From positions 1 through 26,900 of the IMG/VR virus record IMGVR_UViG_3300022698_000083: a DNA stretch of 26,900 nucleotides. The stretch is one strand, 5' to 3'. This document shows, piece after piece, positions 1-6,951 of this stretch. The notes under the pieces are model-generated. The model ran no database searches and was not told where the DNA came from. It was given only the letters and a program-made list of their open reading frames with translations. The stretch comes from a virus. Positions within the stretch are counted from its first letter, which is position 1. Each line of letters starts with the position of its first letter. A program made the translations under genes and the position numbers.

Positions 1-2
1 CC

Positions 3-1235
3 ATCAAACCTATGTACGACACGTGGCCACGAGAGATAGACAAGTATGAGGAGTTTTGCCATCTCACATGGTGCTTCCTCCATGGGCCAGATAAGGAATG
101 GCACTTGCGAAACACCGAGGCCGACGTTTACTTCATCAACCCTGAGGGTATTCAATGGCTCGTTGATCGGTGCGACCCCTCCAAGCTGGCCGACGTTCTG
201 TGTGTGGATGAATCCACCAAGTTTAAGAATACCGCTTCCAAGCGGTTTAAGTCTCTGCGTAGAATATTCCCCCGGTTTCGTTACCGTTGGATTGGAACCG
301 GAACCCCCTCTCCCAATGGGCTGGAAGACTTGTTCGGCCAGATATTTATCCTAGACGGAGGTGCAGCGCTCGGCAAGTACATCACCCACTTCCGCCAGCG
401 GTGGTTCTACCAGGAGGGGTGGAATGATTACGACTGGATCCCCCACGAACACGCTTTTGAAGAGATAACTCAGGCTATTGCTCCGCTAGTCGTGGTGATG
501 GAAGCCGAGGACTACCTCGAGATGCCAGACATGGTATTCCTAGACCGCCTCGTTGACTTGCCTCCTGCGGCGGCAAAGATGTACGAAGAGGTGGAGCGGG
601 AGTTTATTGCCAATGTGCCCGATACTGATGGCGTTGTTGTGGCCCAATCCAACGCAGCCGCCGGGGGTAAGTGCCGCCAGATTGCCAACGGGGCGGTCTA
701 TGTATCCACAGAACACGAGAGCCGTAACTGGAAAACACCTCGGCACAAATATGAAAAGATACACGATGCAAAGCTGGATGAGCTCGACCTGCTGAGCGAA
801 GAAATAGGTCAGCACCCGGCGCTCATAGTATACGAGTTTCAGCACGACCTACACCGCATCAGGGAAAGACATCTAGACTGGCCATGTCTCACCGGCATGG
901 AAGGGGAGTGTCTCCAGTATACGATTCGAGCCTTCAACGAGGGAAAGATAAACAGGCTGCTTATCCAGTCGAACGGAGCGCATGGCCTGAACATACAGGA
1001 AGGATGCCACCACCTCGTATTCTACGGCCTTACCTGGAACTGGGAAGACTACCGCCAGATGCTTACCCGCTTGTATCGCCAAGGCCAGAGCAGTAGTATG
1101 GTGCTGGTGTACCGCATACTGGCAAGAAACACTTTGGACATTACTGTGGCGGCACGCCTAGAAGAAAAAGCCAAGGAAGAGCTACTTGTTAAGAGGAGAG
1201 CAACCCATCACAGACAACAGCTCATGGGAGAATGA
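3..1235 (+). CDS. SNF2-type DNA helicase, 5'-truncated by the window edge
   Basis: Superfamily 2 helicase of the SNF2-like phage type, acting on DNA in replication or recombination. The reading frame is open to the left edge, so the ATG at 12 is probably internal. Counted from that Met, the DEAH-equivalent box reads VDEST (residues 65-69), motif III is the TGTP segment near residue 95, and motif VI is the arginine-finger segment LTRLYRQGQ near residue 350. The Walker A lysine loop that should precede the PMYDTWP motif Ia is missing and must lie outside the window. The C-terminal RecA-like lobe is complete. The 3' end overlaps the next gene by 50 bases, suggesting one early transcript. The family call is firm; which helicase role it plays is not known. 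Confidence 0.85.
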   Translation: MKPMYDTWPREIDKYEEFCHLTWCFLHGPDKEWHLRNTEADVYFINPEGIQWLVDRCDPSKLADVLCVDESTKFKNTASKRFKSLRRIFPRFRYRWIGTGTPSPNGLEDLFGQIFILDGGAALGKYITHFRQRWFYQEGWNDYDWIPHEHAFEEITQAIAPLVVVMEAEDYLEMPDMVFLDRLVDLPPAAAKMYEEVEREFIANVPDTDGVVVAQSNAAAGGKCRQIANGAVYVSTEHESRNWKTPRHKYEKIHDAKLDELDLLSEEIGQHPALIVYEFQHDLHRIRERHLDWPCLTGMEGECLQYTIRAFNEGKINRLLIQSNGAHGLNIQEGCHHLVFYGLTWNWEDYRQMLTRLYRQGQSSSMVLVYRILARNTLDITVAARLEEKAKEELLVKRRATHHRQQLMGE

Positions 1236-1482
1236 CATAGCCATTCTCTTCAATATGTACGGGGAGCCAGTGGTCGTAGTGGCCGAGAGTGACAGAGCTA
1301 GGGTTCTGTTTATGCAGTGGGGCGTGCCCGAAGAAGCCGATGGCATACTGCCACCTGAACACCCAAATTCGTTGACGGCTTCTCTGCCGTCCAACTGGAC
1401 AGTGATGACTCGCATGGCTGATAAGGCCAGCTATGCATGCGCGGAAATCACTTTACCGCAGCCTAGAGCTGTGCTACATTGA
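1186..1482 (+). CDS. hypothetical phage protein, 98 aa, TTG start
   Basis: Unrecognised small soluble protein. The start is read as TTG at 1186, because an AAGGA ribosome binding site at 1173-1177 lies 8 bases upstream. The next in-frame start, ATG at 1255, has no ribosome binding site. The first part has a beta-strand-like segment (GEPVVVVAESDRARVLFMQW) that resembles a small alpha/beta or barrel fold, but no motif identifies it. The gene overlaps the 3' end of the helicase, so it is probably translationally coupled to it. A possible promoter for the next gene lies inside its last codons. No function is claimed. Confidence 0.55.
   Translation: MLRGEQPITDNSSWENDIAILFNMYGEPVVVVAESDRARVLFMQWGVPEEADGILPPEHPNSLTASLPSNWTVMTRMADKASYACAEITLPQPRAVLH
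1452..1480 (+). promoter_or_regulatory. possible sigma70 promoter for the 98-aa gene at 1537
   Basis: TTTACC (1452-1457) and TACATT (1475-1480) are separated by exactly 17 bases. Each hexamer matches 4 of 6 consensus positions. The placement, just upstream of a gene that carries its own terminator, supports the reading. A 6-bp hairpin (1487-1503, GTGGTC/GACCAC, loop GATAA) lies in the predicted leader. Confidence 0.35.
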
Positions 1483-1536
1483 GCGTGTGGTCGATAAGAC
1501 CACCTAACTTCAACGTGAAAACAAGGAGAGGCGATA

Positions 1537-1833
1537 ATGCCTGAAGCAGCATCCCCCAAGACGGGCAAGACCACCAAAGCGAAAACTACGACCACCGAAG
1601 GTACGGAAGACAAGAAGCCTGCGGCGGCGCGAAGCAATTTCGCGAAGCTGTACCCCGAAGACGCACCCCTGTCTCTCGTGGCTACCGAGAACCCGAAGCG
1701 CAAGGGTAGCAAGTCGGCCGAACGCTTCGAAGGCTACACGGGCGCGGACACGGTCGGCGCGGCGCTGGCGAACGGCGTCACCTACCAGGACATCGCGCAT
1801 GACGTCGGTCGTGGTTTCATCAAGGTCGGCTAA
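1537..1833 (+). CDS. conserved small phage protein, 98 aa
   Basis: Small basic protein of a type common in phage genomes, with no assigned function. The N-terminal 30 residues are rich in Lys, Thr and Ala and are probably disordered. The C-terminal half has a pattern I recognise from other phages: NPKRKGSKSAERFEGY, then TVGAALANGVTYQDI, then a DVGRGFI ending, which suggests a compact helical domain. The start is ATG at 1537 with a strong AAGGAGAGG ribosome binding site. It is flanked by a possible promoter (1452-1480) and an intrinsic terminator (1848-1876), so it looks like a single-gene, highly expressed early unit. Membership in the recurrent phage family is from memory; the function is unknown. 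Confidence 0.8.
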   Translation: MPEAASPKTGKTTKAKTTTTEGTEDKKPAAARSNFAKLYPEDAPLSLVATENPKRKGSKSAERFEGYTGADTVGAALANGVTYQDIAHDVGRGFIKVG

Positions 1834-1847
1834 CGGCCGAACCCCGA

Positions 1848-1876
1848 AGCCCTCGCTGTAGAGCGGGGGCTTTTTT
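1848..1876 (+). terminator. intrinsic terminator
   Basis: A perfect 10-bp stem allowing one G-U pair (AGCCCTCGCT 1848-1857, AGCGGGGGCT 1862-1871, loop GTAG) is followed directly by a run of T residues ending at 1876. It lies 12 bases after the stop codon of the 98-aa gene and separates it from the DNA-modification operon. Confidence 0.9.
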
Positions 1877-1893
1877 GTGGACAGGAGTAAATA

Positions 1894-2655
1894 GTGAACA
1901 TAGTTATCCCTACCCTTGGTCGAGCAGACCGACAGATCACCTTCGACAACATGCCTCCCAAATGGCAGCAACGAACCACGCTGATCGTTCAGCACCACGA
2001 AGCGGACGACTACCACCCTTACCCCCGGATCGTGCTGCCCAAGCACATCAAAGACATCGCCAATACTCGGCACCACCTCGTACACGAGCACCCGTTCGAC
2101 AGTCAGTATATCGTCATGCTAGACGATGACCTCGTGTTCAGTGCGCGGCGGCTGGACGAACCTACCAAATTCCGCCCCATGCAGCCCGACGACTGGGACA
2201 ATATGTTCTACCATCTGGAACGTATGTTGAGGAAGTACGCGCATGTCGGCATCAGCCACCGGGAGGGAGCGAACCGCTGCACCGACGATATTATCTACAA
2301 CAGTCGGCAGATGCGGGTACTGGCGTTTGACAAGACGGTGCTCAGGTCATACGACATGGGTTACGGCAGAATCCCGGTTATGGAAGACTTCGATATGACC
2401 CTGCGCCTGCTCCGGGCAGGGCATCCCAACGTGCTCCTCAATAGTTGGGTCCACAATCAGGGCGGCAGCGATCAGTCAGGCGGATGCTCCACTTTCCGCA
2501 CGCCGGAGATGCAGAAGGCGGCTGCTCATAAGCTCTCGGCGCTCCATCCTGGCTTTGTCAAGGTGAGGGTAGTCCCTCCCAAGGGCGGCTGGAAGTACGA
2601 GCGAACCGACGTCACTATCTACTGGAAGAAAGCCTATGAATCCTCTCAGCAATAA
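1894..2655 (+). CDS. TAGT-like glycosyltransferase (DNA base modification)
   Basis: Predicted GT-A-fold glycosyltransferase of the TET/JBP-associated (TAGT) type, which is proposed to transfer a sugar from a nucleotide-sugar donor to a hydroxymethylated or otherwise modified base in phage DNA. The N-terminal IPTLGRADR segment (residues 5-13) is a typical donor-site start. LDDDL (76-80) carries the metal-binding DxD motif. MEDFDM (163-168) supplies a likely second acidic motif near the active site. The start is GTG at 1894 behind an AGGAG site, and the gene begins just after a terminator. Its 3' end overlaps the next gene by 20 bases. Fold and DxD are visible in the sequence; the TAGT assignment rests on family resemblance and on the two downstream thymidine-modification genes. 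A generic phage glycosyltransferase is the alternative. Confidence 0.75.
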   Translation: MNIVIPTLGRADRQITFDNMPPKWQQRTTLIVQHHEADDYHPYPRIVLPKHIKDIANTRHHLVHEHPFDSQYIVMLDDDLVFSARRLDEPTKFRPMQPDDWDNMFYHLERMLRKYAHVGISHREGANRCTDDIIYNSRQMRVLAFDKTVLRSYDMGYGRIPVMEDFDMTLRLLRAGHPNVLLNSWVHNQGGSDQSGGCSTFRTPEMQKAAAHKLSALHPGFVKVRVVPPKGGWKYERTDVTIYWKKAYESSQQ

Positions 2656-3457
2656 GGAACTGTTCTGCTACTGGATACGGGAGCGAGAACACATACGGGT
2701 GCTGAAGGAACAGGGCAAGGAGAAGCCTTGGTCCAACGACCGTGTCTTCCAAACCACCTACTTCTGCAACGTACGCCGGGAGCATGACAAGGTAACTCAG
2801 GGCATCCGCCGCCTGTGGGAATCCGCTCCCATAATGAGCGCCGCCGTACCGAATATGATCATGGCTCGTATGGTCAACAAAGTGGAGTCCTTGTGGGGGA
2901 TGGGATGGCCGTGGCTTCTGTTTTACGGCGACGCATGGGACGAAGTAATGTCCCGCAAAGGGTCCTGGGGAGGAGCTTACATAGTCAGCACCAACGGCAA
3001 CCCCATGCCCAAGCATGAGTACGTTGCAGGGCTGCTCGAACGGGCGTTCGAGGCGTTTACTGGCCCGGCCCATGCCACCCTACCGGGCACGCTGGCCGGG
3101 GCGCACAAGGCGCTACAGGGCGTCTCAGGGCTGGGGTCATTTATGGCTGCGCAGGTTGTGGCTGACCTTAAAAACACTGAGGACCATCCTCTTGGCGAAG
3201 CTGAGGACTGGTTTGGGTTCGCCTCCCATGGGCCGGGCAGTCTACGGGGACTGTCATGGTTCCACGAAACCAAGGTGACGCCCTCTAAGTTTATGGAAGC
3301 CCTTGTGTCTGCCCGCCAATGGGTGCAAAATAGAGACCCTGCACTGGTAGCACATCTGTGTAACCAGGACTTGCAGAACTGCTTCTGCGAGTACGACAAG
3401 TACATGCGGGTGAAGACCAATACAGGTCGCAGCAAGAGGAAATACGATGGCAGTTAA
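2636..3457 (+). CDS. alpha-glutamyl/putrescinyl thymine pyrophosphorylase-like protein (aGPT-PPlase)
   Basis: Member of the helical, DNA-glycosylase-related family described with phage thymidine hypermodification. In the known pathways such proteins act on DNA carrying phosphorylated or pyrophosphorylated 5-hydroxymethyluracil and install an amino acid or polyamine. Diagnostic segments are WIREREHIRVLK (13-24), PWSNDRVFQTTYFCNVRRE (31-49), the glycosylase-like VSGLGSFMAAQVVADL (163-178), and the C-terminal NCFCEYDKYMRVKTNTGRSK (248-267). The last matches the family's usual LCEFDKY...GRP ending, with Cys251, Asp254, Lys255 and Tyr256. At 273 aa it is the usual size for a stand-alone member. 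The start is ATG 2636, with a GGAAG site inside the preceding gene. It overlaps the thymidylate-synthase homologue by 11 bases, so the three genes are probably co-translated. The exact conjugate cannot be read from sequence. Confidence 0.88.
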   Translation: MNPLSNKELFCYWIREREHIRVLKEQGKEKPWSNDRVFQTTYFCNVRREHDKVTQGIRRLWESAPIMSAAVPNMIMARMVNKVESLWGMGWPWLLFYGDAWDEVMSRKGSWGGAYIVSTNGNPMPKHEYVAGLLERAFEAFTGPAHATLPGTLAGAHKALQGVSGLGSFMAAQVVADLKNTEDHPLGEAEDWFGFASHGPGSLRGLSWFHETKVTPSKFMEALVSARQWVQNRDPALVAHLCNQDLQNCFCEYDKYMRVKTNTGRSKRKYDGS

Positions 3458-4382
3458 TGTGAACGACTGGTTTAGCGACGCCTTGTGGGCGCTGAGAGCC
3501 GAGGGAGTGAAGCAAGACAGCAGAAATGGGAGGGTGATAGCAATAGAAAGGCCAATGCTCTTTACCGTGGCTCGCCCGGAAGAGCGCGTGCTTTTCAACC
3601 CTAAACGAATGGCCAACCCCTACCTCCACGTGATGGAGACGGTGTGGATGCTCGCTGGAGACAACGAAGTTGACTTTCTGCTAACCTTCAGCAAGCAGAT
3701 GGAAGCCTACGCGAACGGCGGGGTCATCAACGGCGCTTACGGCCATAGATGGAGAAACCACTTCGGCCGGGACCAGATAAAAGGCGTGGTCAAAGAGCTC
3801 ACAGAAGACCTCAACAGCCGACAAGCGGTCATCGGTATGTACGACCCAGCCGTGGACCACCACAGACACTGGAATGATCGACCTTGCAATACGCACATCT
3901 ACTTCCGCGCCGACGGTGGCGAGCTCGACATGACGGTGTGCAACCGCAGCAACGACGTTGTGTGGGGCATGTGTGGAGCGAACGCTGTGCACATGACTTA
4001 CCTGCAAGAGCTGGTGGCCCGAGCTTTGGGCATGGAGGTAGGTTTCTACAACGTAATGACCAACAACCTCCACATCTACGAGCATCACTGGCATCTGCTG
4101 GAGGGTCCTGGCAGCTACAACCTCTACGGACCGAAAGTCAAACCTTACCCTATCCTCCATGAGGGTGAAGAGGTGCGGGACCTACTCATAGACTGCGAAA
4201 ACTTCGTACAGCACCAGGAAGATTGGTATTACCGAACCAAGTGGATGAAAGACGTGGTTCTGCCCATGCACGGACACTATATGTGTCGACTTAACGGAGA
4301 CAAGGACACTTATGACATCAATGAAAACAAAGCTACCGACTGGAGAACCGCTGAAGAATTGTGGAGGTCTTGGAATGCCTAG
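3447..4382 (+). CDS. thymidylate synthase-family dUMP hydroxymethylase (5-hmdUMP synthesis)
   Basis: Thymidylate synthase/hydroxymethylase fold enzyme. Recognisable sites are the phosphate-loop segment DSRNG (24-28), ETVWMLAGDN (64-73), AYGHRWRNHF (97-106), catalytic Cys147 in RPCNTH, NRSNDVVWG (166-174), Asn179 in the substrate-recognition loop, and LHIYEHH (208-214). Asn at the position occupied by Asn177 in E. coli ThyA favours a uracil over a cytosine substrate. Cys147 is followed by Asn rather than the His usual in thymidylate synthases, and the canonical C-terminal lid sequence is absent, as expected if the enzyme hydroxymethylates rather than methylates. With its neighbours this points to 5-hydroxymethyl-dUMP production. 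The start is ATG 3447 behind AGAGGAAA. An atypical thymidylate synthase is the alternative. Confidence 0.82.
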   Translation: MAVNVNDWFSDALWALRAEGVKQDSRNGRVIAIERPMLFTVARPEERVLFNPKRMANPYLHVMETVWMLAGDNEVDFLLTFSKQMEAYANGGVINGAYGHRWRNHFGRDQIKGVVKELTEDLNSRQAVIGMYDPAVDHHRHWNDRPCNTHIYFRADGGELDMTVCNRSNDVVWGMCGANAVHMTYLQELVARALGMEVGFYNVMTNNLHIYEHHWHLLEGPGSYNLYGPKVKPYPILHEGEEVRDLLIDCENFVQHQEDWYYRTKWMKDVVLPMHGHYMCRLNGDKDTYDINENKATDWRTAEELWRSWNA

Positions 4383-4872
4383 AGCCACGTTCGACCTGCG
4401 GCTGACACGGGAGGCCAATAAGGTTCTCCGCTTTCACGGCTCGCCCCGGCACCAGCAAGAGACCATCGGTCATCACAGTGCGAATGTATGCGCGATACTC
4501 ATGTGGCTGGAACCAGATTGCCGCAAGGAACTGCTGGTGTTCGCCCTTATGCACGACTGGCCGGAGGTGTACACGGGCGACATCCCTTATCCGGCCAAGA
4601 GTGATAGCGAACAACTGAAGATGGCCACCCTGGAGTTAGAAGAGCACTTCTGGGTAGAGCGGCTTGGCTTGATACCGCCGGAGCTGACCGAGGCTGAGAT
4701 GTATTTGCTCAAGCTGGCAGACATGCTCGACTTGGTGCTGTCAGCCCAAGACGAGCTTCACATGGGCAACCTGTATATGGACCAGATGGTACACGCAGGA
4801 ATGAACTACATTGCTGACATGGACCTGCCCGAACACCTGAGGCAGAAAGTAGCGGAGGCTATTGAACAATGA
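4375..4872 (+). CDS. HD-domain nucleotide phosphohydrolase (YfbR-like)
   Basis: Metal-dependent HD-superfamily phosphohydrolase, 165 aa, resembling small 5'-deoxynucleotidases. The motifs are His33-His34 in TIGHHSANV, His60-Asp61 in LMHDWPEVYTGDIP, and a distal Asp116 in LKLADMLDL, giving the H...HD...D metal site. The start is taken as ATG 4375 because a GGAGG ribosome binding site ends 8 bases upstream; longer in-frame starts would lie deep inside the preceding gene. It overlaps that gene by 8 bases and the next by 4. In this operon a plausible job is hydrolysing dTMP or another deoxynucleotide to favour the modified precursor; that is inference from context. Substrate specificity is not visible in the sequence. 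Confidence 0.85.
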   Translation: MPRATFDLRLTREANKVLRFHGSPRHQQETIGHHSANVCAILMWLEPDCRKELLVFALMHDWPEVYTGDIPYPAKSDSEQLKMATLELEEHFWVERLGLIPPELTEAEMYLLKLADMLDLVLSAQDELHMGNLYMDQMVHAGMNYIADMDLPEHLRQKVAEAIEQ

Positions 4873-5105
4873 GCGCAAACGACAAACAAGTAGGTGGCGA
4901 CCACTACCAGCGGGGGAAAGTCCAGCATTGGGACTGGGCGCAGCACAAAGACTATCTAGTTGGTGCTTCCACGAAGTACCTAGACCGCCACGAGGAAAAG
5001 GGTGGCATCAAAAGCGTGGAGAAGGCCGTCCACTACATACAGAAGCTGGTAGAGCGGGACTACCCCGACTACGAGCTTACATTCGAAATCAAAAAGAAAA
5101 ACTAG
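4869..5105 (+). CDS. DUF3310 family protein
   Basis: Small soluble protein with the signature of DUF3310: QVGGDHY (residues 7-13), HWDWAQH (20-26), and GASTKYLDRHEEKGGIKSVE (32-51), followed by a helix KAVHYIQKLVERD. This family is widespread in phages and usually sits among nucleotide-metabolism or early genes; some members are labelled nucleotide kinases on weak grounds, and no P-loop is present here. The ATG overlaps the stop codon of the HD gene as ATGA, and this is the last gene of the rightward operon before the convergent late genes. Its biochemical role is unknown. Confidence 0.9.
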   Translation: MSANDKQVGGDHYQRGKVQHWDWAQHKDYLVGASTKYLDRHEEKGGIKSVEKAVHYIQKLVERDYPDYELTFEIKKKN

Positions 5106-5129
5106 GTGTAGCATGAAAGCTTGGAGCCT

Positions 5130-5585
5130 TCACTCGCTTGATCTTTCTTCCAGCCTGTAAACCCTGTTACTCAAGTCACGCTGCTCTTCGCGCAGGTAGT
5201 TGCGCTCCATCCGGCTGGCTGCGTGCTCCTCGCGTGATTGCAGCATCTCGTCCAGCACTCGTCGGTCAAAACGGCGAGCCTCCTGCAAATCCATCTCAAT
5301 CGGGCGCTGCGCGAGGCTCACGTAGTTTGCAACACCCATCATTGCGCCTGATGCGGCAAGCACAAGCGAGAAAATAATGCCGATCCACCCCACGTAGTTG
5401 ATCGGGCGAGACTTGTCCGCGAGGACAATCGTCTTAACGTCCTTGAGACCCTCCGCAATCGATCCAACCTCGACACTGACTCCTGCGAGAGCTGCCTTGA
5501 CCTCGCCAACCTCGGTTTCAAGGTGCGTTATTCTAGGGTCGTCGCTGCGCCTGCGTGGAGGTTCTTGTTCCTCATTAGAGCTCAA
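5130..5585 (-). CDS. one-pass membrane protein with coiled coil, possible lysis-related protein
   Basis: Protein of 151 aa with a charged N-terminal region, a heptad-like stretch (about residues 20-52), one clear membrane segment (about 64-87, beginning NYVGWIGIIFSLVL), and a long, highly charged coiled-coil tail (about 95-148, Arg/Glu-rich). There is no signal-peptidase site. The start is TTG at 5585 with GGAGG 7 bases upstream; the TTG overlaps the stop of the fibre gene as TTGA, so it is coupled to it. Being the last gene of the late operon and carrying this topology, it could be a holin or spanin-like accessory, or a virion-associated membrane protein. No family motif decides between these. 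Confidence 0.65.
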   Translation of the reverse strand: MSSNEEQEPPRRRSDDPRITHLETEVGEVKAALAGVSVEVGSIAEGLKDVKTIVLADKSRPINYVGWIGIIFSLVLAASGAMMGVANYVSLAQRPIEMDLQEARRFDRRVLDEMLQSREEHAASRMERNYLREEQRDLSNRVYRLEERSSE

Positions 5586-6949
5586 TTACGAGCCTCCAAG
5601 GCGTCCAGTCTTCTACGCAAAGACTGTATTTCTTTCAACAACATGGGCACGAGCTTGGACGGATCCACGCCCCACATATCGTCTTCGGTCTCGCCCTTGG
5701 TCACTGCCTCAGGGGCAACAGGTTCAAGGTCCTGTGCAATGAAACCGAACGCCTGATGGGCACCGTCAGCCTTCCAGTTGAACTGGACTACCTCTATGGT
5801 ATCAATCAGGAAGCCCGGCTCCATAGAGGGCTTGATGTTCTCCTTGAGTCGTACGTCAGAGGAAGTGTTGAAGGAGGTGGACGTGCCGCTGATTGAGATG
5901 CTGCCGACGGTGCCGTTTGGGTTGTAGAAGGCTGCGGTAGTGGCTGCTCCGGTGCCGCTTTTTGAAACGCGGAGTACGCCGTTTGATCCGTCAAGGCCCA
6001 CGGCATCGTCACTGCCTGCGATAATGTTCGACTCGCTGTCCGTACCCACCAGCAGATCGCCGCTAGAGGCGATGCGCATAAACTCGACGGTCGGGCCAGC
6101 GACGGTGTCGTTGCCGGTAAAGATGATGCTGCCGGGATCAGTCTCTCCACGGGAGTTGATCGTCAGGTTGTCGCCAGCCATCGAGAAGCTGGCGTTTTGA
6201 TTGTCTACCGGACCTTCAAGCAGTAGTTGATTACCGCTGCTGTGGTTGATCCGCAGTTGCATATTCTTGCTGTCGCCTACCTGCAACACGTTGGGAGCGA
6301 GTCCCTCGTAGTAGAGTGCACCGTTACCTACGGTAAACTGAGAACTACCTGACGAAGCGAAGGTCGCGCCCGATGAAGTGAGCGAAGTGGCCTCAAGACC
6401 GCCGAAGTTGTTGATAACGACCTCGCTGCCGCTGGCCCCCAGCCGGAGGTCCCACGCTTCAAAGCCCTCCTGCACCTCCTCGGTGAGCAGGCGGATCCTA
6501 GACTCGATGGTGGGGTTGCCCTGATCGTTGTTCGCGGTGAACGTGATCTGGCCGCCGACATCGGAATTGGCTGGGCTCGCGCTGTTACGCACCAGATTCA
6601 AGAACGGGCCTGCGGAAGCTCCCGCGTCAGTATCCACCAACTGGAGTGAACCACCAGAAAACGAGGCTACCTGCTGCCCGAGGATAGAAACCCCCATCAC
6701 TCCAACAGAAACTCGATAAAAGCCCGTACCGGGTTCATTACCGAACGCTATTCCCGGAGATCCCACAGCGCCGTCGAAGTTGAGCAAGGGAGCCTGCATG
6801 GAACCATTGCCCGTCCTGTCCAGACTGTTGGTCAAGGCAGAGGCAATGTCGCTCATCGTGGTATTGGCCCACGACGATTGAATGGTGGTGCCGCTGACGA
6901 CCGGGTTGCCGACCGGCAGCGTGTAGTTTCCGTTACTGTCGCGCGCCAT
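5582..6949 (-). CDS. tail fibre/spike with C-terminal S74 intramolecular chaperone
   Basis: Receptor-binding appendage of 455 aa. The N-terminus (about residues 1-80: NYTLPVGNPV, WANTTMSDIASAL, SLDRTGNGSM, GFYR) is a widespread fibre N-domain that anchors or trimerises such proteins. The middle is Gly/Ser/Thr-rich and beta-structured. The C-terminal 93 residues are a peptidase S74 chaperone: SSDVRLKENI with the nucleophilic Ser at about 364, FGFIAQDLEP, and a terminal heptad helix LLKEIQSLRRRLDALE. In this family the chaperone trimerises, helps the shaft fold, and then cuts itself off before that Ser. The gene lies 2 bases after the preceding ejection-type gene. Which host receptor it binds is not visible. 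Confidence 0.9.
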   Translation of the reverse strand: MARDSNGNYTLPVGNPVVSGTTIQSSWANTTMSDIASALTNSLDRTGNGSMQAPLLNFDGAVGSPGIAFGNEPGTGFYRVSVGVMGVSILGQQVASFSGGSLQLVDTDAGASAGPFLNLVRNSASPANSDVGGQITFTANNDQGNPTIESRIRLLTEEVQEGFEAWDLRLGASGSEVVINNFGGLEATSLTSSGATFASSGSSQFTVGNGALYYEGLAPNVLQVGDSKNMQLRINHSSGNQLLLEGPVDNQNASFSMAGDNLTINSRGETDPGSIIFTGNDTVAGPTVEFMRIASSGDLLVGTDSESNIIAGSDDAVGLDGSNGVLRVSKSGTGAATTAAFYNPNGTVGSISISGTSTSFNTSSDVRLKENIKPSMEPGFLIDTIEVVQFNWKADGAHQAFGFIAQDLEPVAPEAVTKGETEDDMWGVDPSKLVPMLLKEIQSLRRRLDALEARN

Positions 6950-6951
6950 GG

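Noticed and set aside
1510-2091. 193-aa reading frame on the - strand opposite two + strand genes
   Set aside because: It spans a strong + strand terminator, has no ribosome binding site, and lies antisense to two genes with good starts and recognisable products.
5106-5129. Expected bidirectional terminator between convergent operons
   Set aside because: Only weak pairing such as GAAAG with CTTTC was found and no T-flanked stem, so no terminator is called here.
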